In this document: positions 18,396 to 27,441 of the stretch, piece by piece
Position numbering within the stretch: position 1 is the stretch's first letter
Layout: each line of letters begins with the position of its first letter
Assembly: GCF_030704305.1 (NCBI RefSeq)
Contig: NZ_CP131935.1
Span: 2,976,001-3,040,000 of the forward strand
Direction of reading: 5' to 3'
DNA from: Massilia sp. R2A-15
Lineage (GTDB): Bacteria > Pseudomonadota > Gammaproteobacteria > Burkholderiales > Burkholderiaceae_D
Length of the DNA stretch: 64,000 nt
Position numbers and translations under genes: made by a program
The notes under the pieces: generated by a model
What the model saw: only the letters and a program-made list of their open reading frames with translations
Told to the model about the DNA's origin: nothing
Databases searched by the model: none

Positions 18396-20717
18396 TCATG
18401 TGCACATGACCATCATTCGCTCGAAGTGATGCTTGTCGGACCACTTTAGCAAATCTAGCACGTCGCGCAAAACAGATGGCGCCTCTGAAAGCAACGATTC
18501 GCTTTCGTGGTCCCCAGCCATGTTGGGAGCATGGGAATATGTATCCAAGAAGCGGGAAATGCGCGTCGTTTTCGGACCGTCGTATTTCAGCTCGTCCAGG
18601 CGTTGAATCATAGATTGACGCCCGGGGACTTTGAACGCCAGAAAAGACTCAACCAAACGCCTGGCAAGGTTCGGCAGTTCGTAATAGTCCTGCATCGGTA
18701 CGTTATTTGGAAGAGAGCTCGCGTCGACCACTCGTCGGAAGAGATAGTGATATTCCGACTCAAAATTCTTCAACAGTGGGTCCATCTCTTGAATCGACGA
18801 GCTACGTATTCCATCTCGAGTGATGGCTCGCAACATGAAAAATCTCGATTCCTTCTTGGGTAGGTGCTGCAGCCAATTCTTGACCAAGCGGAGAAAGGTG
18901 AAGTTGTGCGTCAGGACAAAGAGCTGGCCCGCGTCGACAAGCTTACGCTTCATAAACCCGAAGGCACTGTATATCGCATTGGAGTCGAGGCTTGAGATTG
19001 GGTCATCAACGACGACGATACCGTTGGCTAAGTCAAATGACCGGTCATCAAGTGATTTCAGAAAATAGAGGAACGCAATCGCGGTACGCTCCCCCTCGCT
19101 CAAATGGGTAGCCAAACCGCCGCGTCGCATAATTCGGTAGCCGGTTTCCTCTGCTAAAACCTGTATGTCGTCATGCCCAAGGTATGCTACAAGGTCACTG
19201 TTGAGTTCATCAGCAGACCGCCGATGCTCCAAAATTTTCGCTTCAAGCCGTCGAGCTTCTTCCTCTGCTGTTGCTTTCTCTCCAATAGCGTCGGTAGCTT
19301 TCGACTTAGCATCCTCAAGCTCGGACTGCTTTTGCTGCCACTCGACAAGAACCCCACCGAGCTCGTTTCCGAGCAAACGTTCGCGAGCCTTGATAACTTC
19401 TTCGGCGAACGAATCTGTCTTCTCGTTATGTTTCTCGATAACATCTTTTAGACTCTGAAGTGCTGACCTTCCAACGAAAGCACCGATAATTGCAGGGCCG
19501 CCTGTACCAAGTACCTCGAAGAACCGCCGCAACATGGACTTGTTCGTACCTGGCACGCCATCACCACCGAGAATCACGTCCTCAAGGTCAAGCCTCTCGA
19601 AAACGTGCTCTTGCTTGAAGCGAATTGCTGAGGCAAGGGCGGTGAGGGTATTTCTGACGTTATTCATGTGCAAATTGAGTTGGACTAATGCTTTCGTGTA
19701 CTCCTCTTGAAGGTCTGGGTACAGTTCCGTCGCTTTCGGCAAAGTCGACAATGACGCCGACTGGGCTGCGCTCTCAACCCGTACCGTCAATGCTTTCAAT
19801 GATTCAGTAAAAAGACGGAACTCGTCATTGAAGTGAGCTTCCAGTTGGCGCAAACGCCCCGACGCCATCGGGTGTTGGCAAAATTGGCAGATAGCTGAGT
19901 CACCTTCGTGCATATGAAGAGCCAGACCTGTTTGAATCCAAGTCGCTAACGGTGGATTTGATGCAAGGCTGTCGATGACTTGCGAAACAACGGTCTGTTG
20001 AAGCGCGTTCTGTACGTCGGTATAGAGACTACTGACATCTGGGAAGCTAACGTCGCGAACACGTACGTGAGGCAAGGGCTTGGCTCCCTTTAGTTCCATG
20101 TCCCTCGCGTATTCTTCATTCGAGAGTTGAGGTTTGGGTTCTCGATGGTATATGGCAATATCTCTGCGAAGATCAGCAGCGTTGTAATTGTTGAATTTTC
20201 CGCCCTGCGCAACCAGGAGATTCTTAATCGTTCGAGCTGTGGCTGCGGCGAAATCTTCGAGAGACTTTGCTGCACGTCGTTCTTGTTCATTTGTCTCCTG
20301 TACTTGCCTGGTAAGCTCTGGAAATTTGGCCTTCAGAGTATTGAGCTGCCCCTGCTTTTCTGCGCTGCCTTCGCCGAATATGTATACAGGCGCTAACTGA
20401 GAATTGGCACCTCCAGAACTTTCGAAAACGCTGTTAGCGACGGTCGCGTGATTGAATACACGAACCTTTGGCCGTGCGTTTGCTGTAGACAACGCACTCC
20501 CAGAAACCGAGTTTCCCCCAAAGATGAAGTCTATCTGTGCGTCTGATATATCGGCATGAGCCTGAAGCGCCTTAAACAAGTTAGAAAGCGTGGTTTTACC
20601 GCTCCCATTCCAACCGTAAAGGAGATTGTAGCGTTCAAACCCATCTAGGTCCCGAGGCCAGGAAAAATCTTTGAATATTCTATAGCCATGAATCTTATCG
20701 AAACGCTCGAACCGCAT
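18396..20717 (-). CDS. RloC/PrrC-like AAA_13 ATPase with anticodon-nuclease motif
   Basis: A 773-residue ABC/SMC-type ATPase of the AAA_13 group. Walker A is GWNGSGKT (35-42), the signature LSEGE (539-543), Walker B IVVVDDPIS (567-575), D-loop SSLD and switch His in LTHNF (604). A long coiled-coil part carries CQFC (277-280), a zinc-hook-like pair as in RloC. The C-terminal domain has R686, E690 and H729 spaced R-x3-E-x38-H, matching the Arg-Glu-His pattern of the PrrC/RloC anticodon nuclease. It probably cuts a tRNA anticodon loop after phage or DNA-damage signals. AGGAG precedes the ATG. It is divergent from the NACHT gene at 20889. Confidence 0.85.
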   Translation of the reverse strand: MRFERFDKIHGYRIFKDFSWPRDLDGFERYNLLYGWNGSGKTTLSNLFKALQAHADISDAQIDFIFGGNSVSGSALSTANARPKVRVFNHATVANSVFESSGGANSQLAPVYIFGEGSAEKQGQLNTLKAKFPELTRQVQETNEQERRAAKSLEDFAAATARTIKNLLVAQGGKFNNYNAADLRRDIAIYHREPKPQLSNEEYARDMELKGAKPLPHVRVRDVSFPDVSSLYTDVQNALQQTVVSQVIDSLASNPPLATWIQTGLALHMHEGDSAICQFCQHPMASGRLRQLEAHFNDEFRLFTESLKALTVRVESAAQSASLSTLPKATELYPDLQEEYTKALVQLNLHMNNVRNTLTALASAIRFKQEHVFERLDLEDVILGGDGVPGTNKSMLRRFFEVLGTGGPAIIGAFVGRSALQSLKDVIEKHNEKTDSFAEEVIKARERLLGNELGGVLVEWQQKQSELEDAKSKATDAIGEKATAEEEARRLEAKILEHRRSADELNSDLVAYLGHDDIQVLAEETGYRIMRRGGLATHLSEGERTAIAFLYFLKSLDDRSFDLANGIVVVDDPISSLDSNAIYSAFGFMKRKLVDAGQLFVLTHNFTFLRLVKNWLQHLPKKESRFFMLRAITRDGIRSSSIQEMDPLLKNFESEYHYLFRRVVDASSLPNNVPMQDYYELPNLARRLVESFLAFKVPGRQSMIQRLDELKYDGPKTTRISRFLDTYSHAPNMAGDHESESLLSEAPSVLRDVLDLLKWSDKHHFERMMVMCT

Positions 20718-20888
20718 CTTTCTCTCCTCTGACGCCTCTTTGGTATTGGTACGACCCGTTTTAGTCGGGCCTGTACGGCGGTCGCGCGGTGCCTATCCAA
20801 CGCGAACGACGCATCCTCGAGTCCGATGTAAAGCCGGGGGTACTTCTTTCTGTATGGACCTGACCAGCCATTGTAGTACTCTACTACA

Positions 20889-23800
20889 ATGCAAATTGAA
20901 CTATTACGCACCTTTGGGGTATATACGGAACCTCAGCTCGAGGAGGATGAGGTCGACTGGCACGAGTATTTTGGCTCGAACCGGAACCGTCTGACGTGGG
21001 AGGACCTTCATCAAAAGCGCTTAACGGTGGTTCTCGGTGAAGCTGGTATCGGAAAAACGGTCGAATTCCAGCTGGAAGCAAAGCGACTCATGGCTGCCGG
21101 CCGGCCCGCATTCTTGCTGCCATTGAACATCCTCAGGACAAGGGATGATTGGCAGTTGGCACTAGGTGATACGCTGCCGGCTTTCACGGCCTGGCAGACA
21201 AGCACTGAGGAGGCCTTTTTCTTCTTGGACGCCGTCGATGAGGCTAGGCTGCAATCCCATGCAGACTTCACCCGTGCGGTCTGGATAGTTCGAGATGCAC
21301 TAGCGCCCCACATGGCGCGCGTCCGACTTGCAATTTCGTCACGCGTGACTGACTGGACGGTGCCGGAGGTAAGCGGAGCGCTTACGACGCAACTCTTACA
21401 ACCGATAAATCAAGCTCTGGCTCAAGCAAGCGCATGCATACCACCCGCAGACGAACAAAAAACCACTGCTGAACCCCAGAATGAGAGTGCAGAAGAGTTG
21501 TTTGTCACAACACTCGACGCTCTGTCACGCGAAGAAGCACAGCGCTGCGCCCGACACTTTGGTTTACAAGACGATGCGCCCTTCTGGGCCGCAGTGGATG
21601 ACGGGGACTACGAATTTATGGCGAGTCGGCCTCTCGACTTGCGCTGGATGGTCGAACTGTGGAATCAGCGAAGGGTTCTCGGAACTTACACTCAGCTCAT
21701 AGACGCGAACATAGCAGCAAGGCTTAGCGAATTCAATCCACACTACCAGCAGGCTCGAAAGGCGCTAGCTGAGGTGCAGCTACGCGATGGAGCCGCTGAA
21801 CTGGCTGCCGCAGCAGAATTTGGCGCATTTCCCTTTATAGCCCTGCGACAGACTAATCCTGCCGAGACGCGCATTCTTGACGCGTTTGAGGTGCTTCGTG
21901 GCTGGAAGCCTGCCGACGTCCATCTGTTGCTAGCTACTGCAATATTCGACGAAGCCAGCTTCGACCGAGTTAAGTTCCACCACCGCTCCGTTCGAGAGTA
22001 CCTAGCCGCGCGATGGGTGGATGCCAGGCTGGCCCAAGGCGTCCCATTGGGCCGGCTTGAACCACTTTTTGCTGGTCGGCCAAATGGCGAGCTAACACTT
22101 ATCTCCTCACGACGTCCGGTGTTGGCCTGGTTAGCGGCCATTAATGTGCGTGCACGCGCATGGGTGGTCTCCAAGTTCCCCGAAATATTGCTGCATAATG
22201 GCGACCCGCAGTCTTGGGACCAACGTTCCGCAGACCTTGCTTTCAATGCAATTATTGCGGGAACGAAAACAAGCCCTCGAGTCAGCGGGTGGTTTAAGAG
22301 CGCTAGCGAATACTTACGGGTCAGTCGCGCTCTCAGTCCAGGTCAAATTGCGGCAGTCTTATGTGACGACGGTGCTTCGGTTCAGGCGAGGTCCATTGCA
22401 TATCGTTTGGCTCAGCATGGAAAACTCGAAGACTGCGCCGCCCCAGCCTTTGCAATTTACCGGGATACGACACGCCCAGAGTGGGAGCGCGCGGCGGCGT
22501 TGGCCATTCTGGAAGTGGCAGGCACGTCGGCGCATCGTGACCAAGTGCTTGCCGACATTGAGTCCGGCGCGTTTAAGAGTAACCGACTCATCGCCCACGC
22601 TCTCGTCTGCATTAACTGGTCAGAATTCACGCCAGCCAGATTGGCAGCAATCTTCGGCCGCACGCAGAGCGAAGGAGATTTCGGCTCTGGGCCGATGGCC
22701 GATGCGGTGAAGAGGGACATGCTCCCGAAAACCACCCTGTCGAACGCGACTCTTATACTTACAGCTATTCTTGAGAGCCTCCCGCATCCAGCCGAGGGCA
22801 AACCATTTGCACGGTTTCCTGTCGAGAACCAACCCGAACGCGCATGGCTTCTGGACGTTCTACCTGACTGCTTCGAGCGAGTTCTCGACTTGGCGAAGGA
22901 AACCGACATTCTGTCGCTACCGCCCCTTGTGGAAGCGGCTGAGCGAATTGAAGCGATGCGTGATAGCGGATTTACTGACCGCGATGAATTCAAACGCCTG
23001 CATGAAGCCATCAAAGCGCGACCTGCCCTTCGCTGGAACATCGCGCTTGCAATTTCTCGCTCCGAAGACATTCGCTTCTCAACGAACCGCCTTGTCTGGA
23101 CCAACTCATGTATCGTTACCTTTGACGTTGAAGACTTGCCCGAACTGACGCACCGTGCGCAGGAAATGCCCATCCCTTTAGAAGAACAAGAAGTCTGGTT
23201 CCAAGTTGGCACTGAAGTGGCGTTCAGATTAGGGACGGGACGAGAACGCGTATTGGCGTTACGCGCCCTGTGTGGACCTATGAAAGGACCGCGTTTAGCC
23301 ACGGTGCTACACAGGTATAAGCAGTGGCAGACGGGAGTACGCACTCGACGAGGATGGGAGCTTCAACAACGAACCAAGAAGGCAATGCAGGAAGTCGACC
23401 TTGCTCACCTCAAGGCGAACCTTCTTTCTAAGAGTGCCGGCATCACAGACGGGTCTGATTTCGGAAGTCTGCAACACCTCCTGTCTTTCGCCTATCGGAG
23501 CTCAAGTTCGAGCGATGGTGATGGGGTCGACCTTGATGTTCTCGTCTCACGATTCGGGCGTGAAGTCGCAGCGGCCTTTAGCGCCGGTCTGAAGGCCTAC
23601 TGGAAGAAAGCCAGTCCACCAAATCCCTCAAACTATCCCAATGGTAGCGTACCGTGGGGGGCTCTCGCTGCACTCGCGGGAGCAACCCTATCCGCGAGCG
23701 AGGGAATAGATTTCTCAGGCCTTCCGACGGCAGAAGTGGAGGCCGCTGCCCAGATTGCCGTGTGGTCGCTTCCCGGACCGCCAAGCTGGCTCGAATCCCT

Positions 23801-25130
23801 TCATAAGGCTCGACCTGTAGAAGTCGAAGCTGCGCTGAACCCCTGGGTATTAAAGGAGGCCAAAGACTCGGTGCCTGGCAACGGAGTACGGGGTGCGTTC
23901 GCTATGGCAATGCGTTGTCCACCATCCATTCGGCGTGGTCTTCTCGCTGGAACAACTCCGCTCGTCCTTAGCGGAGCCGTGAAAAACAAAGATGTTTTGA
24001 AGAAACTGGTTCCCGCACTCTACGAAGACGGTCTCATGTCACCAGCGGACTTCGACTCAGTATGCCAAATTGAGCTTGACTCTATAAAGACCGAGTCCGG
24101 TAGAGTTCAAGACTTGTCATGGCTGCAGCTCTGGGCAACCGCTAGGCCGCACATCGCTTGGAATTGGTTCAAGCAACATCTCTCTAGATTGGATAGCGAA
24201 AAGGACCTTCAGGTCGCCAATTTTGCGGCTGCCATGGCCGGTCTGCAATGGGCTCAACAACCGTGGAATTCAGCCACAATTGACTTGCTGCTCGAAGTCT
24301 CGGAGGTACTACGTCTGCATAGCTCGATTGTTACAAACGAGGACGATGAGGACGCTGCGTTTTTTGGCCCGCCAACAAAGCAGATGTTCTACGCCATTGC
24401 AAAAGAATTTATAAATATGCGAGGAGCGCCTGGGCACAACGCTCTTCTTAAGTTAATAGCTGGGGAGTCTGGTACCGAGCGTCGGTGGGACCTTGTTGGC
24501 TTTTTAGCTCAACACGCTGAGCTTGATGCCGCTGCAGGACAACAGTGGGATATTGAACGGCTGCGCAACATTCATTCAGCCTTTGATTCCGAACCGCGAA
24601 ACGAGGCGCAACTCTACGACCAGGTACTAGCACGCTTGGAAGAAGTTCGAACCTCAATTGAAGAGGGACCATTCAGCGAGCGAAAACTCTTTGTGCCCGG
24701 GATGCTCGAGAAATATCTTCAGCTCTGGCTTGCCGCCAAATTCCAAGACACTCAAAACCTTCGTTTTAGCATTCATCGGGAGGAAGAAGTGGATGACGAT
24801 AAGCGCACTGACATTCAGTTGGCCTGCGCGACGGCAAAAGTGTGCGTGGAAATCAAGCCGCTCGACAGAACTCGTCCGTACTCAGCGTCGTCCCTAGTAG
24901 AAGACACACTGAAGCGACAATTGGTGGGTCAGTACCTCAAGGGACGTAACAGTACGAGGGGAATATTGGTGTTGATGCAGCTTGACGATAAACGATGGGC
25001 GCTCCCGAGCGGAACGGGTCGCAGCTTCACCGAGTTAGTTGAATTCTTGCAGAACGCCGCAAACCAGATAAAGCTCATTTCACCAACTGTTGCAGAACTC
25101 CATGTTTTCGGAATTCGCTGCTTTAATTAA
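20889..25130 (+). CDS. Giant STAND/NACHT-type NTPase with C-terminal PD-(D/E)XK nuclease-like domain
   Basis: A 1413-residue protein. The N-terminal NTPase has Walker A GEAGIGKT (50-57), Walker B AFFFLDAVDE (109-118) and a sensor segment RLAISSRVTDW (146-156), the NACHT/STAND pattern. Residues of about 300-1250 are helical, probably HEAT/TPR-like sensor repeats. The C-terminus looks like a restriction-endonuclease fold: D1308 in KRTDIQL, EIK at 1321-1323, then QLVGQYL (1344-1350) and a hydrophobic strand GILVLMQ. In well-known Avs proteins the effector is N-terminal; here it is at the other end. Likely an abortive-infection sensor. It shares a 171-base divergent promoter region with the RloC-like gene. 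Confidence 0.85.
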   Translation: MQIELLRTFGVYTEPQLEEDEVDWHEYFGSNRNRLTWEDLHQKRLTVVLGEAGIGKTVEFQLEAKRLMAAGRPAFLLPLNILRTRDDWQLALGDTLPAFTAWQTSTEEAFFFLDAVDEARLQSHADFTRAVWIVRDALAPHMARVRLAISSRVTDWTVPEVSGALTTQLLQPINQALAQASACIPPADEQKTTAEPQNESAEELFVTTLDALSREEAQRCARHFGLQDDAPFWAAVDDGDYEFMASRPLDLRWMVELWNQRRVLGTYTQLIDANIAARLSEFNPHYQQARKALAEVQLRDGAAELAAAAEFGAFPFIALRQTNPAETRILDAFEVLRGWKPADVHLLLATAIFDEASFDRVKFHHRSVREYLAARWVDARLAQGVPLGRLEPLFAGRPNGELTLISSRRPVLAWLAAINVRARAWVVSKFPEILLHNGDPQSWDQRSADLAFNAIIAGTKTSPRVSGWFKSASEYLRVSRALSPGQIAAVLCDDGASVQARSIAYRLAQHGKLEDCAAPAFAIYRDTTRPEWERAAALAILEVAGTSAHRDQVLADIESGAFKSNRLIAHALVCINWSEFTPARLAAIFGRTQSEGDFGSGPMADAVKRDMLPKTTLSNATLILTAILESLPHPAEGKPFARFPVENQPERAWLLDVLPDCFERVLDLAKETDILSLPPLVEAAERIEAMRDSGFTDRDEFKRLHEAIKARPALRWNIALAISRSEDIRFSTNRLVWTNSCIVTFDVEDLPELTHRAQEMPIPLEEQEVWFQVGTEVAFRLGTGRERVLALRALCGPMKGPRLATVLHRYKQWQTGVRTRRGWELQQRTKKAMQEVDLAHLKANLLSKSAGITDGSDFGSLQHLLSFAYRSSSSSDGDGVDLDVLVSRFGREVAAAFSAGLKAYWKKASPPNPSNYPNGSVPWGALAALAGATLSASEGIDFSGLPTAEVEAAAQIAVWSLPGPPSWLESLHKARPVEVEAALNPWVLKEAKDSVPGNGVRGAFAMAMRCPPSIRRGLLAGTTPLVLSGAVKNKDVLKKLVPALYEDGLMSPADFDSVCQIELDSIKTESGRVQDLSWLQLWATARPHIAWNWFKQHLSRLDSEKDLQVANFAAAMAGLQWAQQPWNSATIDLLLEVSEVLRLHSSIVTNEDDEDAAFFGPPTKQMFYAIAKEFINMRGAPGHNALLKLIAGESGTERRWDLVGFLAQHAELDAAAGQQWDIERLRNIHSAFDSEPRNEAQLYDQVLARLEEVRTSIEEGPFSERKLFVPGMLEKYLQLWLAAKFQDTQNLRFSIHREEEVDDDKRTDIQLACATAKVCVEIKPLDRTRPYSASSLVEDTLKRQLVGQYLKGRNSTRGILVLMQLDDKRWALPSGTGRSFTELVEFLQNAANQIKLISPTVAELHVFGIRCFN

Positions 25131-25146
25131 CCCATCCTGAAATACG

Positions 25147-25576
25147 CGTGAAAGACGGCTCGAACACCTATGCGCTTGCCGGGATTGCCCGGTGGCTAAG
25201 GCAGACAAATCACAAATCGCGCTACGGCGCGTGTGACTTCTCGGCGTTCGAGACCCCGTGATAGGTCACGGTCGTCGGAACGCTAGCGGGAGCAGCTCGG
25301 CGCGCTCAGCCTATAGACCGTCGTACCCGCGCAGGCGGGTACCTATACTGAGCGCGCCGTCGAGGTGGGCTACTTGGCGTGCACGACCGTCGGCCCTTGG
25401 TACTCACCCCCGAGGACGCAGCATTGTGGTTACATGCGGAACTGCCATCGGAGCAAGCGGAATTTTTGCTGCGCTCCATGGCGCTGGGTCCCGAATTTTT
25501 CAGCTGCTATAAGGTAGATCGATCAATGGGGAACGTGCGAAACCAAGGGGCGCACGTCGCGCAGCGGATCGATTGA
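25147..25576 (+). pseudogene. Broken SRAP (YedK/HMCES-like) peptidase gene
   Basis: Two pieces resemble the SOS-response-associated peptidase family, which crosslinks to abasic sites in DNA. The first, around 25147-25257, reads DGSNTYALAGIARWLR, similar to the family's AGIW-W region. The second, 25379-25576, reads HDRRPLVLTPEDAALWL and later NVRNQGAHVAQRID, matching the C-terminal part with the active-site His. The N-terminal catalytic cysteine region is absent, stops separate the pieces, and a REP-like palindrome sits between them. Confidence 0.6.
25299..25358. repeat. 60-base palindromic REP-like element
   Basis: Outer arms GGCGCGCTCAG (25299-25309) and CTGAGCGCGCC (25348-25358) enclose an inner hairpin GTACCCGC-GCAG-GCGGGTAC (25323-25342). 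It resembles the widespread CCCGCGCAGGCGGG type of bacterial repeats and differs from the TGGGGTC family on the chromosomal side. It interrupts the SRAP remnant. Confidence 0.75.
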
Positions 25577-25811
25577 AAGTTCCGGCGCTGAAACTACGAA
25601 ATAGCTATAGCAGCCCCGCATCGCCCTGTCTTACGCGGCTGAACCCCGCTTCCGACGGCCGCTTCAGGACAGCGCAGCGTGGAGTGGGATAACACGGGCT
25701 TATTTCTCGAAGAATCGTTCTCGGCGTTAGAAAGGAATTCGCGAACCCGGCGCAAGATTGATCGAGCTGAGTCAATAGAACGGCGAAAGTGGAGCGCAGG
25801 CTAGCACGCGC

Positions 25812-25831
25812 TATACTGTATGCATGTACAG
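25812..25831 (+). promoter_or_regulatory. LexA (SOS) box overlapping a -10 element
   Basis: CTGTATGCATGTACAG (25816-25831) is a perfect CTGT-N8-ACAG LexA site, embedded in TACTGT...ACAGT like the E. coli consensus. A -10-like TATACT (25812-25817) overlaps its left arm. LexA bound here would block transcription until DNA damage. Confidence 0.8.
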
Positions 25832-26168
25832 TCACCTCAAGCGGTTGCGCGACTTCGGAAAGCGTAAGGCGGATCGAGATATCTCGTTAGAATCGGGCAT
25901 CGTCGGGCACATCAGCAAATTTCGGCAAGGTAATGAAGTAGTCGCGGCTGCCTACGCTGCGGGCGGCGCTGGGCAGCCTGGCACCATCTTGCCCCTGCTG
26001 TATCGGGCGCGGCTTGTAACGATGCAAGGCAACGGAATGCTGATTCAAGGATGGGAGCGGCCCCTTGGGTGCGAACAGGTCGACACGGACAAGAATAAGC
26101 AGGAGTGGTCTGTCAAGCTCTTCGCCGACGCACCGCCCGTCCCGCCTCCGTCCGAGCGCCTGGGTTAG
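25824..26168 (+). CDS. Small SOS-controlled protein of unknown function
   Basis: A 114-residue protein (MYSHLKRLRDFGKRK...), basic at the N-terminus and ending in a Pro-rich tail. The first ATG of the frame, 25824, lies inside the LexA box and about 7 bases after a -10 element, with no ribosome binding site, so the mRNA may be leaderless. Segments such as MQGNGMLIQGWERP resemble small proteins found on plasmids beside SRAP or UmuDC genes, but I cannot name the family. The broken SRAP gene just upstream fits a former SOS module. Confidence 0.6.
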   Translation: MYSHLKRLRDFGKRKADRDISLESGIVGHISKFRQGNEVVAAAYAAGGAGQPGTILPLLYRARLVTMQGNGMLIQGWERPLGCEQVDTDKNKQEWSVKLFADAPPVPPPSERLG

Positions 26169-26323
26169 TTCCACCTGCAAGGGGTCAAGACCTCGTCCCT
26201 TGGCGCTGCGGGCTAGGCAACTCAACGGCTGGGATGCCCCCTGGTTCAAAATCTGCGGACGAGGTGGCCTTCGGTGCACGGCATGCTGCGAAATATTGCC
26301 GATTGATCTTTTTTTGTTCGCCC

Positions 26324-27409
26324 TCATACTGCCCTGCGCGACGGCTGCCTATTTCCATTCCGACCTGTACCACGCTGCTTGCCGGGCGCGACCGGTGCCG
26401 CCAACCCGTAGTCCTTGTGCACCACGCCGCGCGGCGAGTCAGCATTGACCATCGCCGGACGCACCCACACCACCTTGCGCTCGAGCTGTCGAAGATGGCC
26501 CCGGCGCAGGTGCATGCGCGGGCTGACGTGGTGGCCCGTGTATCCGTCGCGCCCCGGCTTTCCAGCATCGTCTGAAATCTGCAGTACCTTGTACGAGAAG
26601 AATGGTTGCTTACCCTTTTCCACGCGCTTTTTGTTGAGGACCTCCGGCCGCGCGACGTCAGCTGCCGTCACGTTCGCGCAGTTAATCACACTGCATGCCT
26701 GAATCAGCATGAGCATCTCGTCGTGCGCATCGAGCATGATCTGTGCATTCGCCTTCGCGCGGCTGCCATACGCGACAAGCGTCGCCTCGAAGACTTCTGG
26801 CAGAATCGGAAAGGGCTCCGCGGCAATTTGCATGGATTTGGCGTGCGCGTGACCTGCGGCGATCTTTGCGTCCAGCGCGATGCGGCTCGCGGGCAAGGTC
26901 TCGACCGGGTTCAGCTGGGCGAGTTCATTCTCGTAGGGGATAAACGCCCCGCCTAGTGCGACGGTCCATCGCTTCTGCACCGGGCCCCAATAGATCGGCA
27001 CCACGAACGTGCCGCCGCCTTCAAATGCATCGAAAAAGGTGTTCAAACCAGGCAGCGGTTCGAACTGCCGGTGATCCCAGCACAAAGCGATCCGTTTGGT
27101 CGCCGGCGCTTGTTCGAATTCTCCAAGGTATGCCGGACAGTCTTCCTCCTTGAACCAGGGCGCCTCGAACGCCACACACGGATAGGGAAGCCGCATCAGA
27201 TCCAGATGCGCCTGTCGCAGCGCATCCGTCTCGACCAGGTTGCAGCAGTTCGGCAAGATGAATTTCACACAGGAGCGCAACATCACAATCAGACGGTGCA
27301 GTACCCGAGCGGTGTGCGGCGCGATCTGCGTCAGCGCGGCGGCAGTCTCACGCAAATCGTCAATCGCGTGCGCGCAGTAGTTCAGCGCTTGAACTTGGTC
27401 GTGTTTCAT
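26324..27409 (-). CDS. Conserved plasmid/phage-type hypothetical protein
   Basis: A 361-residue soluble protein. GGAGG lies 6 bases before ATG 27409 and decides the start over an upstream ATG. The C-terminal half has the segment GHHVSPRMHLRRGHLRQL followed by VWVRPAMVN and a KDYGL motif; this His/Arg-rich pattern recurs in uncharacterised proteins of phages and conjugative elements. No known catalytic domain is visible. It follows the T4SS cluster on the same strand and belongs to the element's accessory genes. Confidence 0.75.
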   Translation of the reverse strand: MKHDQVQALNYCAHAIDDLRETAAALTQIAPHTARVLHRLIVMLRSCVKFILPNCCNLVETDALRQAHLDLMRLPYPCVAFEAPWFKEEDCPAYLGEFEQAPATKRIALCWDHRQFEPLPGLNTFFDAFEGGGTFVVPIYWGPVQKRWTVALGGAFIPYENELAQLNPVETLPASRIALDAKIAAGHAHAKSMQIAAEPFPILPEVFEATLVAYGSRAKANAQIMLDAHDEMLMLIQACSVINCANVTAADVARPEVLNKKRVEKGKQPFFSYKVLQISDDAGKPGRDGYTGHHVSPRMHLRRGHLRQLERKVVWVRPAMVNADSPRGVVHKDYGLAAPVAPGKQRGTGRNGNRQPSRRAV

Positions 27410-27441
27410 GCAAACCTCCGGAGATATCGACACTTCGCTCG

